The notes: generated by a model from the letters alone, not told the origin. Positions 16,518-26,407 are shown, numbered from the stretch's first letter. The stretch: DNA of 49,801 nucleotides from Fibrobacterota bacterium (GCA_003164335.1 PLTF01000107.1:1-49801), one strand, 5' to 3'. Numbers and translations: made by a program.

Positions 16518-16591
16518 AAGGTAAGTCGCGACTGCGATGGCAGGTGACCGCTAAGATCGCGCGAAGGCACCGGCCGCCTCGCTCAATCGGA

Positions 16592-17038
16592 TTAACGCTG
16601 CGTGTAAAGGCGCGCGCACTCGACGGCTCCGGCAATATCGTCGCTGACGTAATCGCGGTAGCGGTATTTTCCCTCTTCGAATCGTATGCCATATCGTGCT
16701 GCAAGCACCTTCAGAAGGCGCTCCTTTGCCGGAGGATCGTAATCCGGACTTTTGAGCGCAGTAAGGAGCCTGTCTGTGTCCCATTGGTCATAGGTCTCCG
16801 CAGTCCCTGCCACGCTTTCAGCTGGCGGAAGTGCGGGAATTCGCTGCAGGAGAAGGGATTGATTAGCGGTTAAAACCTTAACGGCAGTGCTCAGGCCATC
16901 GATTTTGCCGTCGATTGCTTCGAGTAAGCGGATCGTCCGGTTAATCTTCCAGTACCAGCAGACCGCTTTGCGCAGGATAATAAAAAGCGCGGCCAGGATT
17001 ATAACGGCGATGATGATGCCGCTTGGTAAACTTATCAT
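16592..17038 (-). CDS. single-span membrane protein of unknown function
   Basis: A 148-residue protein not assigned to a family. ATG at 17038 was chosen because GAGGTG precedes it and because it begins just before the membrane helix (residues about 6-25, GIIIAVIILAALFIILRKAV). The soluble part starts with a predicted amphipathic or coiled segment (NRTIRLLEAIDGKIDGLSTA). It ends with a small charged domain (TDRLLTALKSPDYDPPAKER, then KVLAARYGIRFEEGKYRYRD). The gene lies on the opposite strand to the TonB operon, converging on tonB with a 74-bp gap. No operon partner is evident. Confidence 0.6.
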   Translation of the reverse strand: MISLPSGIIIAVIILAALFIILRKAVCWYWKINRTIRLLEAIDGKIDGLSTAVKVLTANQSLLLQRIPALPPAESVAGTAETYDQWDTDRLLTALKSPDYDPPAKERLLKVLAARYGIRFEEGKYRYRDYVSDDIAGAVECARLYTQR

Positions 17039-17565
17039 TGAGGACACCTCGTTTGGAATCTTCCTGATACCCATGGTTCAGGAATCGTGAACAGGCACGC
17101 GAGCGCATCGCACCCTGCTCCGCGGCGACGACCGGGTGCCTTGGAAGGATGCTGCGGGAAGACCTCAGGTAAAATACTCAAGAAGTGCTTGTTTTGGAAA
17201 GTCCCGGCGGTTTTAAGGCCGGGTACCTGCGGCGAGGGATCCACGGGCGAGCGCTATTCCGGCGGCTGGAAGATGCGGTCGGCATTTCAATGGCCCCGGG
17301 ACGGCAAAACCTGCCTCGCAGAGCGCTGCGCCCTCGGCCGGATCATCTACCGCCTGCCGTCACCGGGCGTGCAAACCCCTGATTTCGGGCGACTTGGTAG
17401 TTCCAGGGTGCCGCCTCCCGCATCCCTATCTTTTATTATTGCTTTGTACCCGGAATAATCCTTATATTCTCTATATTGTGGTATCGTACCTGCAATCATT
17501 CCGTTCAATGCTGTTAATCAAATACGTCGTAGCAATAATAAAAATTTTTCGTGCGGAGGTGTTGA
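17039..17565. other. 527-bp GC-rich gap without a convincing gene
   Basis: Frames exist on both strands (for example 17087-17458) but show an Arg/Pro/Gly-rich, shadow-like composition and no ribosome-binding site. From about 17090 to 17400 the sequence is rich in potential helices, for instance CCCGGC at 17203-17208 pairing with GCCGGG at 17218-17223. It then becomes AT-rich towards the next gene, where the promoter should lie. I tested it by eye against RNase P, tmRNA, SRP and 6S RNA signatures and found no match. Confidence 0.35.
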
Positions 17566-20376
17566 ATGGTGCATTCATTCGAGGGCCGCTCCTTCTTCGG
17601 CTCGATTACGGTGTATTCCCGTCTGCTTGCCGGCGCCCTGGCAATTGCAGCGATATTGTTTTGCGGCTCCGGGTATGGTTGGACTTGCGCGGGTTCAGAG
17701 GCTGAAACCAACTCAACAGGGAACTATCCGCTCGGAATGCCTATGGGTGGAATCGGCGGCGGAAACTACAATTTCCTGCCCAGCGGTCTTTATAATACGA
17801 CCTATGTTCGCGTAACCGCGGATGCCGGGGCACCGGCCCGGTGTATCGCCTACCAGAACCGTTCGGGAGCAACTGCTTTTTCCGATAGTCTGGTAAATGC
17901 GGGCGCCATGACCACCACCTTTACCGGCTTTTGGCCGACGGTTGACATGACCTATTATCAGGCCGGTATGCTGGACAGCATTTCGCTTGAATGTTTTTCG
18001 CCGATCATTGCCGGCGCCGGCATAGCCAACGATAATATGTACTCATCGCTGCCGCTTGCCGTTTACATTTTTACGATCACCAATAACTCGGCATCGTACG
18101 ATACGACGGCCATTGCCCTTTCCAACGGGGCTACCACAACCGTCCTTAACGATCCGGTCCGCACCTGGAGGGTGGTGGGCATTCAGAGCGCTACGGTCTG
18201 CGTCATGGTCGATACCGCAAAATCAGATCCGGCCGACAGCATAACCTGCGGGAATACGCGAGCAACCTTCATGGCCGGCGGGATGCTCAATAACGGCAGT
18301 GCCGGCATTCTTGCCAAGCGTATCGTTTTGAAGCCCAATTCGAGCCGGACCATCTCGTTTGCGGTGTCATGGACCAATGTGACCGGCGGCTACTACCAGA
18401 ATTATTTCACCACCGCCCAGGGGCTCGCGAACTACGGCAGGGACAGCGCCGCCATTCTTGATGCCCTGGTCAACAACTGGCACAATAAAATTTTGAAATC
18501 AAACATTCCCGCTTGGCTGTCGGACCTTGCAATCAACAGCCTCCACGTTTACAATTGTATGACCGACTATACCACGGCGACCACCAACGGCGTCGCTGGT
18601 ACGTACGGCATGGCCGAATCCATGAGCAGCGGCAATTACGGAACCAACGACCAGGCGTACCATGCTCACTTCGCCCTGTCGTGTTTCGCGCCGCAGGCCG
18701 AATGGTCCCAGGTTGCCCGCATGGCCGGCTGCCAGCTGTCAAGCGGATTGTTTCCGCACCTCTATACCGGGGATAATAGCCTTCGCACCGATGAAGGACA
18801 GAAGTTTATCATGGAGACCTATAAGGTTTATCAATGGACCGGAAACACCAGCTATTTAACGGCGCTGTATCCCAACATCAAAAAAGCGATAGCCGGCATA
18901 CAGACCCTGAATACCCGGACCACCGACGGTCTTACCGACGACAGCGACATGACCACGTTCGATAATCCGTACACAGACGGGTGGTCGATACCGTCAAAAG
19001 AGTATGAGGACGAATGGTATGAAGCATCGTTGAAAGCGGCTTCGAAGGCCGCAGTCGCGAGCGGGTCTCCGGCCGACACCGCCGCCTACATTGGTCGTTA
19101 CGATACGGTCTATGCTAGCTTTGAGCGGGCCACGAACACGACCTATGCCAATAGCGGATTCTGGGACTCTACCACCTCCACCGCAAGCGGGAGGTTAGGC
19201 CATTACACCGCCTCGACGAATATCAATGTTGCCACGGGAAAGGCAATCTGGGATGAGGCGTTCAGCGGCCAGTGGTCTTCCGATGTGTGCGGGCTCGGAC
19301 CGCTTCATCCCGAGAGCAGGATCGAAAGTTCGCTCCTTTCCATCTACGATGCATGCCTGGATCATACGAATCCGCCGGCATATACGCTCATGATGGCTTA
19401 CCCCAATGTTAATTGCACGGGTACCAGCCCTTCCGGGGTATTTTTCAACGGCAATAATGCGCCATCGACCACGCCCATTTATGTTACCTATCTTACCTAC
19501 GGGCCGGCTGACCTGTGCGCGGCATTCGGCCATAATGACCCCGATGTCGCCATGCGGGGTCTGCAGGCCATGTGGAATACCATGTTCAGTAAATATCTGC
19601 GGGTATTTAATATGCCCTGTAAGGAAGCAATCGCAGGAAACGGTACGGACTGGGGCCAGGACCGCTATATGAATTCGCCCGCCGCCTTTGCCGCGCTCTA
19701 CGGAATTACCGGTTTTTCCATCGATGTAAACGCAAAACTGCTCCGTATCAAGCCCTCGCTGCCGGACAGCTCGCAATACAAAATGGACTCGCTTAAAAGC
19801 GGACCGCTGATCAATCCGATTTCATGCGGAACCGTCGATTACCGGAGCGATACGACCGTGACCCCGCATGTCCAGCGCTTCGTCGTCAAATTCGACAATC
19901 CGATGCTGTTCAACACGTTCTATACGAAAAAAATGTTCGCCCAGGCCGTTGCCGTGAGAAAACCGGCCGTAGGCGGCGGAACGGTTGCCGCCACGATCGC
20001 GGTCAACAGCGCCGATACCTCGGAGTATGTGGTGACCTTCGGCAGTACCCTGACCATCGACAGCACCGGCGTGCTCATCGTCGTCGGCACCAATACTGTC
20101 GGGGTGCTCTCTCCAACATCGGCCAAAAGGGCCTCGGTCAATCTCATGGTCGACACGAAACGCGGTATCATTTCCTACACCCTGCTGCAACGGGAGCAGG
20201 TCACGCTGTGCCTGACGAATGCGCGGGGTGAACGTATCCTGTATTTCAAGGGACAGGGAAATGCCGGATCCAATGAGGTACGGTACGACTGGAAGAATCG
20301 GGCTGCCGGAATTTATTATGCCCAGCTGGCCGCCGGAGGCGCCGGTAATGTGAAGAAGATCATTTTTATGAAGTAA
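17566..20376 (+). CDS. secreted GH116-like glycoside hydrolase with C-terminal sorting module
   Basis: A 936-residue exported enzyme. GGAGGTG lies 4 nt before ATG 17566, and a signal segment (LLAGALAIAAILFCGSGYG, about 20-38) follows a basic N-region. The N-domain has the GBA2/GH116 features PLGMPMGGIGGGNYNF (55-70) and LECFSPIIAG. An all-alpha catalytic domain follows with TDEGQKFIMETYKVYQWTGN (about 407), NPYTDGWSIPSKEYEDEWY (about 466) and DWGQDRYMNSPAAFAALYG (about 694). GH116 enzymes cleave beta-glucosides, beta-xylosides or glucosylceramides; the substrate here is unknown. The final 85 residues are a T9SS-like sorting domain (AAGIYYAQLAAGG...IIFMK), so it is probably surface-attached or released. 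It stands alone, between a structured gap and a terminator. Confidence 0.78.
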   Translation: MVHSFEGRSFFGSITVYSRLLAGALAIAAILFCGSGYGWTCAGSEAETNSTGNYPLGMPMGGIGGGNYNFLPSGLYNTTYVRVTADAGAPARCIAYQNRSGATAFSDSLVNAGAMTTTFTGFWPTVDMTYYQAGMLDSISLECFSPIIAGAGIANDNMYSSLPLAVYIFTITNNSASYDTTAIALSNGATTTVLNDPVRTWRVVGIQSATVCVMVDTAKSDPADSITCGNTRATFMAGGMLNNGSAGILAKRIVLKPNSSRTISFAVSWTNVTGGYYQNYFTTAQGLANYGRDSAAILDALVNNWHNKILKSNIPAWLSDLAINSLHVYNCMTDYTTATTNGVAGTYGMAESMSSGNYGTNDQAYHAHFALSCFAPQAEWSQVARMAGCQLSSGLFPHLYTGDNSLRTDEGQKFIMETYKVYQWTGNTSYLTALYPNIKKAIAGIQTLNTRTTDGLTDDSDMTTFDNPYTDGWSIPSKEYEDEWYEASLKAASKAAVASGSPADTAAYIGRYDTVYASFERATNTTYANSGFWDSTTSTASGRLGHYTASTNINVATGKAIWDEAFSGQWSSDVCGLGPLHPESRIESSLLSIYDACLDHTNPPAYTLMMAYPNVNCTGTSPSGVFFNGNNAPSTTPIYVTYLTYGPADLCAAFGHNDPDVAMRGLQAMWNTMFSKYLRVFNMPCKEAIAGNGTDWGQDRYMNSPAAFAALYGITGFSIDVNAKLLRIKPSLPDSSQYKMDSLKSGPLINPISCGTVDYRSDTTVTPHVQRFVVKFDNPMLFNTFYTKKMFAQAVAVRKPAVGGGTVAATIAVNSADTSEYVVTFGSTLTIDSTGVLIVVGTNTVGVLSPTSAKRASVNLMVDTKRGIISYTLLQREQVTLCLTNARGERILYFKGQGNAGSNEVRYDWKNRAAGIYYAQLAAGGAGNVKKIIFMK

Positions 20377-20406
20377 CGGGCCCGGTACTATGCTGCACCG
20401 GTCATG

Positions 20407-20436
20407 AGGGCGGGTTCCATACCCGCCCTTGTTGTA
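20407..20436 (+). terminator. Rho-independent terminator after the GH116-like gene
   Basis: AGGGCGGGT and ACCCGCCCT form a perfect 9-bp stem with a TCCAT loop, followed by the T-rich TGTTGTAT. It lies in the convergent gap between the glycosidase and the minus-strand gene at 20509. Confidence 0.8.
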
Positions 20437-20508
20437 TCGGCGGAGCGGACTTCATAGTGTCAACCAGCTGCCTGCCGTATCATGGCGCAGGCCTGGGCCT
20501 TTTAGACG

Positions 20509-23208
20509 CTAATTCCCCTGCGAGAATAGCTTCGACGCTTCGAGGAGATACTCCTTCATAAACCGATCGTTCGGCAGATACTGGGTCGCGAGGGTGTAAT
20601 TCCGGCAGGCAGCGGTATACCAATGGAACGATTCCTTCATGTCGTCTTCCGACGGGTTCAGTTTCTCCCGCACTACATTGCTCATGATGGTGCAGATATG
20701 CCCCCTGATTCTCAGACTGTCCCCTTTACAATATTCGGCGAACCTTTCCGCCAGTCCGGCAGTATCCGAGGCGGAAACATCGACAATCTTCGGCAGGGTG
20801 TTTTCTTTATAGCGCAGGATATCCGCCAGCAGGAGGGCCGGGCACTCCCGGTTTCTTGCATACGTTTTTCTTCCGATTTTTCTGAAGAATTCCGCAACGG
20901 GCAGATTATCGGTATTACTCGCCTTTACGTCCGAGGTGAATTCGCGAAGATTATCTTCACCAAGTGCATACTGGCCGATAAAATCAAAACCGTCGGAAAG
21001 GGTAAAATAGTCGCATTGATCGATATCCGCCATGACCGCGCTTTCCCGCAGTTTTTCGTTGACAAGATTGAAATCGATGGCGAGTGGGTCGATGGATCCG
21101 ATAAGGTGCGTGTGAGAACTGGTGTTCGGTGAACCGTCGATCAGCCATAGCGAACTGTGGGGGTAAACCTGCTGGAACGTCTTGACGATCACCTTGTAAT
21201 CTTCCGGAGGCATGTGCATCGGCAGCCACAAGCACTGGACGCCTCCCTTGTTAAGGCGCTTCCGGCAATCTTCGAAGAAATCCCTGGTATAGAGCGCCGC
21301 GCTTCCCTGGTTCGATTGCGGGTGGATGGGTCCTGAAAAGATGATGTCGTACGTTTTATCGGTCAATTTGACATAGTTTTTTCCGTCCTGGATGATAAGG
21401 TGGAGCCGGGGGTCGTCGAGCACCCCGTAATTCATCGCCGAGAAATACTTCCGGGCGGGTTCGACGACCCCGCCGCAGATCTCGACGACATCCAGCCGTT
21501 CAAGTTCATTATACTGCAGGATCGATCCTGAAGTGCCACCTGCGCCGAAGGCGACGATAAGCGCAGTTTTCGGGTGATTTACCAGAAGCGAGGTCAGGTG
21601 CGCCGGGTACCGGTGCGAGGGCAGGTCGGTCGCCCCGTCGCCGGCCACCTGTCTGCCGTCAATCTTCAGCATCTTTCCTTCGGAACCGCTCTGGGTCACC
21701 TCGACATCCCCGGTGACGGTTTCTTTGAAATAGATGAGCCGATTGTCCGGGCCGAGCCCGCGCGCCAGGGCGTCCTTCAGACTCGGCGCCCAGGCGAACA
21801 GCAGGATGAGGCTTGCTGCGGCAAGGACAAGCGCCGCCGAGTTGGCTGCGATTTTTCGATATTCCCCGGCGGTTGTCAGGAGGACCGCCGCAATCAGGAG
21901 AAAAGCGGCGCCGGCGATCACGATGCTTTTCATGACGCCGACAAGGGGGAGCGAGACAAAACCTGCCGCGAGGCTCCCGAATACCGATCCTATCGTATTG
22001 GCGGCATAGATGGCCCCCACGCCGGCGCCGATTGTCGGCCTGCCGTTCAGGCTTATTCTGAGCGCAAGCGGAAAGGCCATGCCCATAAGGAGCGACGGAA
22101 TTGCCATTATCACCGCTGCTATCGCAATGAGAAAGGCAAAGGAGCCCCAGTAGGACGAGGGAGGCAGGAAAGAATCAAAATTATGCATGAAGCCGTAGAG
22201 GTTATCGATCAGAATAGCCGAAAAGATCACCGAAAGGCCGATCAAAAGTTGGATGATTCCCAGTTTCAGTATCGCTCCGTGCATCCCCTTTTGCATAAAC
22301 CACGACACCAGGCAGCTTCCGAGCGCCAACCCGAAGAGAAACACCGCAAGCATCGAGGCAAAGGCGTAGGCATCCATCCCCATCACCCACACGAGCGCCC
22401 GGGTCCATGCTACTTCGAGAAACAGGCTTAAGAAACCGCACAGCGCATATAATGCGATGACCGTTCCAACCTGAGCTCTTTTGAAAGACCCACCTTGGTC
22501 GTTTTCACGTGGGTACGTAAGGATAGGCTCGCTCTTACCCTTTTCGGTATCCGGCAATCCTCCGGATCGTTTGCAGTATATCATTACGGCGGTTGCAATG
22601 GAAAAGTTGACGAAGGCGGCAATTGCCGTTGTTCCGATAAGTCCGACGGTACCGATTAAAAAATATCCCGAAGCAAGAGAGCCGATTACCGCGCCGAAGG
22701 TGTTTGCCGCATATAAGCGCCCTGCCTGCTTCGCAGGGGTTCCACCGAATGTTCCGGCAATGAATTTGGTGATAACCGGTAAGGTTCCGCCCATAAGCGT
22801 GGCCGGAACGATCAGGATCAGGAACGAAACAATAAGCCTGACCAGGCTGAGTTGGTAAAATGAAGGGTGGAATTGCCTGAAAATAAAGGTATAGAGGGGC
22901 TCAGCTGCATGGATACACAACGGCACCAGCAGGCCGAAAATGCCGATTCCCGCTTCGAGCAAAGCATAGACGACCAGGGGATTTTTCCTGCGGTCGATAA
23001 AATTCCCGAACAGCCAGCTTCCCAGGGCAAGTCCGGCCATGAAAACCGACAGGACCGTGCTCGATGCAAAAATGGTATTTCCGAAAACCAGGCCGAAATA
23101 TCTGACCCAGATGACCTCGTAAACAAGACCGCTGAGGCCTGAAAGCACAAACAGGAGAGTAATAAACCAAACGACGGATTTTTTTGGAGTCAAGAAATGT
23201 TCCTTCAT
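20509..23208 (-). CDS. fused MFS-like transporter / spermidine-synthase-like protein
   Basis: An 899-residue membrane protein. Residues about 12-475 hold roughly 12-14 helices in two similar halves; LSGLVYEVIWVRYFGLVFGN (25) and LSLFLEVAWTRALVWVMG (260) are the equivalent starts. Residues about 490-700 form a spermidine-synthase-like Rossmann domain: FGAGGTSGSIL (554), VVEICGGVVEPARKYF (574), IIQDGKNYV (605) and LYTRDFFEDCRKRLNKGGVQ. At the position of the catalytic DxxDP motif of true aminopropyltransferases it has FSGPIHP, without Asp. About 200 further residues follow. Polyamine synthesis is therefore doubtful; the product is better described as a transporter-methyltransferase-fold fusion of unknown substrate. 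The start has only a weak ribosome-binding site. A paralogue lies 97 bp upstream on the same strand. Confidence 0.85.
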   Translation of the reverse strand: MKEHFLTPKKSVVWFITLLFVLSGLSGLVYEVIWVRYFGLVFGNTIFASSTVLSVFMAGLALGSWLFGNFIDRRKNPLVVYALLEAGIGIFGLLVPLCIHAAEPLYTFIFRQFHPSFYQLSLVRLIVSFLILIVPATLMGGTLPVITKFIAGTFGGTPAKQAGRLYAANTFGAVIGSLASGYFLIGTVGLIGTTAIAAFVNFSIATAVMIYCKRSGGLPDTEKGKSEPILTYPRENDQGGSFKRAQVGTVIALYALCGFLSLFLEVAWTRALVWVMGMDAYAFASMLAVFLFGLALGSCLVSWFMQKGMHGAILKLGIIQLLIGLSVIFSAILIDNLYGFMHNFDSFLPPSSYWGSFAFLIAIAAVIMAIPSLLMGMAFPLALRISLNGRPTIGAGVGAIYAANTIGSVFGSLAAGFVSLPLVGVMKSIVIAGAAFLLIAAVLLTTAGEYRKIAANSAALVLAAASLILLFAWAPSLKDALARGLGPDNRLIYFKETVTGDVEVTQSGSEGKMLKIDGRQVAGDGATDLPSHRYPAHLTSLLVNHPKTALIVAFGAGGTSGSILQYNELERLDVVEICGGVVEPARKYFSAMNYGVLDDPRLHLIIQDGKNYVKLTDKTYDIIFSGPIHPQSNQGSAALYTRDFFEDCRKRLNKGGVQCLWLPMHMPPEDYKVIVKTFQQVYPHSSLWLIDGSPNTSSHTHLIGSIDPLAIDFNLVNEKLRESAVMADIDQCDYFTLSDGFDFIGQYALGEDNLREFTSDVKASNTDNLPVAEFFRKIGRKTYARNRECPALLLADILRYKENTLPKIVDVSASDTAGLAERFAEYCKGDSLRIRGHICTIMSNVVREKLNPSEDDMKESFHWYTAACRNYTLATQYLPNDRFMKEYLLEASKLFSQGN

Positions 23209-23305
23209 GGCAGGGTATGCCCTCTACCCTGTTCTCTGTAAAGGAGGACGTCGCGGCGCCGTACAGTCAACAGGCTGCTATAATCCTCTAAAAATACATA
23301 TTCGA

Positions 23306-26242
23306 TCATTGCTGCCCGGGGACATATCCCCGTTCGTGCGCGCGCTGCATCGCCGCCTCAGCTTGCTCGGGTCTGCCGGTTTCATCGTAGAGCATGGCAA
23401 GAAAGTAGTAGGCGCGTCCAAACGATTCATCGTCATGCACTGCCCGCCGGAGTTCGGCTTCCGCTTCGGCCGGACGGTTGAGGTTCATATAGTCAACGGC
23501 GAGATTGGTGCGCATCACCGGATCGTTCGGCGACGATGCCACGGCTTTCCGCGCGTGTTCCAGCCCTTTCTCCGCCATGCCCATGGAGTTATACAATGTC
23601 GTCAGCTCCGTATGAACGGGAGCGTTCAGGGAATCGACCGCGAGCGCCTGAAGATACGCCTGTTCCGCCTGGGGAAGAAGCCCCTGGCTGCGGAGGCCGC
23701 GAGCGCTGTTCAGGCAGACCTGTACGGCATAGCCGGAAGCCTCCCGGCGGACCATTTTCGCCGTTGTGTCATCCGGCATGAGCATGAGCGCGGAATCCGC
23801 GTCAAGCACCGAAGGGAAAAACTGCTGTCGCGCATTCAATATTTCCGCTTTCATGACCAGGGAGGATGCTTTACCGTACCGATTTACCCATGCGATTACG
23901 GCGCTGTCGGCATTGATAAGGTAAGGCAGGATCGTTGCGCGGCGATCCATGAGCTCATCCATGTTATCGAGCCACAGGAATTGTACGGGGATACTAAGAT
24001 TATGCGGCGCCGAGAATTCGATGCGGGGCCGGTCATCGGTGATGAGCGGCACATCCTTCACGTATTCTTTGATTTGTTGTTCGTCCAGGAGAAAACATGA
24101 CAACAACCGCCCGGGACTATCGAGCGATATCTTCGTAAGATCGCGCCGGACCGCATCGGCCGCCATCCTTCGTTTCAGTTCGGTAACGTCGATCTTGAGC
24201 GAATCCATGGTCCCGAGGAGCACTGCTTCGGTACCCAGAAACCAGAGTGACGTATGCGGAAAGACCGAAGCGAAACTGGCGATGAGCATGCGGTACTCAC
24301 GGGGTGAAAGAATGTGCATCGGCGCCCACTGCGCCATGACGCCGTGAGCGGAAAGCCGCTCCCGGCAGAGCCGGTAAAAATCGGTGGAGTAGAGGTTGGT
24401 TGCCGAGGATAGGTACGGATGCATGGGTTCGAGTGTTATGATATCGTAGCGCCGCCGTGTTGTGAGGAGATGGTTCCTGCCGTCGGTACACAGGAGGCGG
24501 ATTTTCGGATTTTCGGCGGCATCATAGTTAACATCAGAGAAATTGCCGAGTGACGCAATGACCGCCGGCGAGATTTCAGCGCAGTCGATTCGTTTGACAG
24601 CAGGGTAGAGGCTTGCGGTTCCACAAGTGGTGCCCGTACCCAGGCAGATCACCAGTACGGTGTCGGGCGACGGTGAGAGCAGCACCGGCAGATGGGCGAG
24701 CAGATGCATATATTCGTAGCGGTACGTTCCGGCGGCGTTGAACCCGTCGATATTGAGGATGCGGCCGAATTCGGTTTTCAAAACCGCCCCACAGGCGGTT
24801 TTGTCCTCCCTGACAGACTCCACCGATATGGTACTCCCGGCACGGCGCACCACACTGCTGTAAAGAATCAGCGGATTTGAGCCGATGAAACTACCGGAGA
24901 GCACGAATAGTGCCGCCGATGCGGCAATGCCGGGGATTATGATTTTTAAGGGACAGTGAATGCCCGCGCGTAGTACCGTCAATCCTGCGGCGCAGTTGAG
25001 AATGCCGATAATGATGAATGATCGCTGAATCCCCGCCCAGGGGATGAGCAGGAATGCCGCGGTAAGCGCGCCGGCGATTCCGCCGATGGTATTGAGCGAG
25101 GTTTGATATCCGACCGTTCGTCCGGAAGCGGAGAGCGATTTGATCGAAGCTCCAATGATGAGTGGAAAAGTTGCGCCCATACCCAGGGCCGGCGGGAAAA
25201 TTATGGCGGAACAAACTATGTACCGTACCATAAGCCATAGCCGCCACGACGGCGCCCAGCGGCTTTCAGCGAATTGGATGACCTGATCAACGTGGTGCAG
25301 AGCCCAGGGAGAAGCCAATCCGAGGAGACCGACGCCTATCTGCAACCCGGCTATCCAGCTGACCGGGTTTTTAATCTTCTTTGCAAGCCAGGACGCGATT
25401 ATTCCTCCGAAAGCCAATCCCGTGAGAACCACGCTGAGCACTATTGTAAAAGCATAGGTGGTACTGGTGAGAAAAAAGACCAGACCGCGGCTCCACAGAA
25501 TTTCGCAGGCCATTGCGCAGAATCCGGAACTTGCGAGTACCGAGGGGAAAAGCCATTCCGGCAGTGCGACTGATGCGGGCATGTTCCCAGATTCAGTTGC
25601 GACCGCGCCGACGGTGCCGTCTTCCCGGCGGCGGGAGGACAGCCGGAGTGCGGCGACGGCCACAACGATGTTTATACCGGCGGCCAGGAAAAGCGATGAA
25701 GACATGCCGAATGCCGGAAGCAGCGCGAACCCCGCCGCGAGGGCGCCGGCCACGGCGCCGAATGTGTTGGCAGAGTATATTTTCCCCAAATCATCGCCAA
25801 AGGGTCTTTGTTTTGAAAAAAGCGCCCGGCTTATCGCTGGAAACGTGCAGCCCATCAGTATGGTCGGGATTGCAAGCAGGCCGCCGGCAACAATGAGCCG
25901 GGTGAATGCCGGCGCTGCACCCATCGTTGCGGGGAAGGGCTGGATGGCGGAGATTATCCGCCCTGACAAGTGCAGCAGCATGGGCGAGGCGGCCCCGAAA
26001 ATCCCGATGCCGGCCTCGCACAGCGCAAAAAGGCGGAAGGGGTACCGTATTCTGTCAACTAACCTTCCCCCTGCCGTTGCGCCGACCGCCATCCCGCCCA
26101 TAAAAACGGCAAGAACCGTTCCCCACGCGGCAATGGTGGTGCCGATGATCAGGCCGAGCATGCGCGCCCAGGTTATTTCATAGACAAGCGCGGTGAAACC
26201 TGAAAAAAAGTAGAGCACCAGGATGACGATACGAATTGACAT
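23306..26242 (-). CDS. fused MFS-like / spermidine-synthase-like protein with C-terminal TPRs
   Basis: A 978-residue paralogue of the preceding protein. ATG 26242 is preferred because AAGGA lies 4 nt upstream and the first helix then begins at once (VILVLYFFSGFTALVYEITW); ATG 26278 and TTG 26287 are in-frame alternatives. Helices fill about 4-460. The spermidine-synthase-like domain follows with CLGTGTTCGTASLYP (about 532) and CTDGRNHLL (about 585). It has LEPMHPYLSS where the catalytic Asp motif would be. Unlike its neighbour it ends in about three tetratricopeptide repeats (LLPQAEQAYLQALAVDSLNA, MAEKGLEHARKAVASSPND, RPAEAEAELRRAVHDDESFG), which suggest a protein partner. The two genes probably form one transcription unit. 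Confidence 0.85.
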   Translation of the reverse strand: MSIRIVILVLYFFSGFTALVYEITWARMLGLIIGTTIAAWGTVLAVFMGGMAVGATAGGRLVDRIRYPFRLFALCEAGIGIFGAASPMLLHLSGRIISAIQPFPATMGAAPAFTRLIVAGGLLAIPTILMGCTFPAISRALFSKQRPFGDDLGKIYSANTFGAVAGALAAGFALLPAFGMSSSLFLAAGINIVVAVAALRLSSRRREDGTVGAVATESGNMPASVALPEWLFPSVLASSGFCAMACEILWSRGLVFFLTSTTYAFTIVLSVVLTGLAFGGIIASWLAKKIKNPVSWIAGLQIGVGLLGLASPWALHHVDQVIQFAESRWAPSWRLWLMVRYIVCSAIIFPPALGMGATFPLIIGASIKSLSASGRTVGYQTSLNTIGGIAGALTAAFLLIPWAGIQRSFIIIGILNCAAGLTVLRAGIHCPLKIIIPGIAASAALFVLSGSFIGSNPLILYSSVVRRAGSTISVESVREDKTACGAVLKTEFGRILNIDGFNAAGTYRYEYMHLLAHLPVLLSPSPDTVLVICLGTGTTCGTASLYPAVKRIDCAEISPAVIASLGNFSDVNYDAAENPKIRLLCTDGRNHLLTTRRRYDIITLEPMHPYLSSATNLYSTDFYRLCRERLSAHGVMAQWAPMHILSPREYRMLIASFASVFPHTSLWFLGTEAVLLGTMDSLKIDVTELKRRMAADAVRRDLTKISLDSPGRLLSCFLLDEQQIKEYVKDVPLITDDRPRIEFSAPHNLSIPVQFLWLDNMDELMDRRATILPYLINADSAVIAWVNRYGKASSLVMKAEILNARQQFFPSVLDADSALMLMPDDTTAKMVRREASGYAVQVCLNSARGLRSQGLLPQAEQAYLQALAVDSLNAPVHTELTTLYNSMGMAEKGLEHARKAVASSPNDPVMRTNLAVDYMNLNRPAEAEAELRRAVHDDESFGRAYYFLAMLYDETGRPEQAEAAMQRAHERGYVPGQQ

Positions 26243-26407
26243 GGGGTCCTTATCGGGGAAGGCGGTATTCGTGGGCATGGGTCTCAATCATGCCTCAGAA
26301 ATATACTACCCTATTTAATTAAAAAGCGGCGATTGCGCCTCATGATTTTCTCTTGTTGACATGAGCGGCATGTTTCCGGAGGCTCCCATTATAGTTCAGG
26401 AGCAGTA

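Noticed and set aside
17090-17400. RNase P, SRP, tmRNA or 6S RNA in the structured gap
   Set aside because: The conserved core strings of these RNAs are not present in the right order on either strand.
17087-17458. 123-codon frame in the GC-rich gap
   Set aside because: GTG start without a ribosome-binding site, shadow-like composition, no family resemblance.
21574-22431. 285-codon plus-strand frame opposite the MFS/spermidine-synthase gene
   Set aside because: Composition is Arg/Gly/Asp/His-rich as expected for the reverse of a membrane protein; there is no ribosome-binding site.
25458-26183. 241-codon plus-strand frame opposite the second MFS/spermidine-synthase gene
   Set aside because: Ala/Pro/Arg-rich antisense shadow of membrane helices with no recognisable features.
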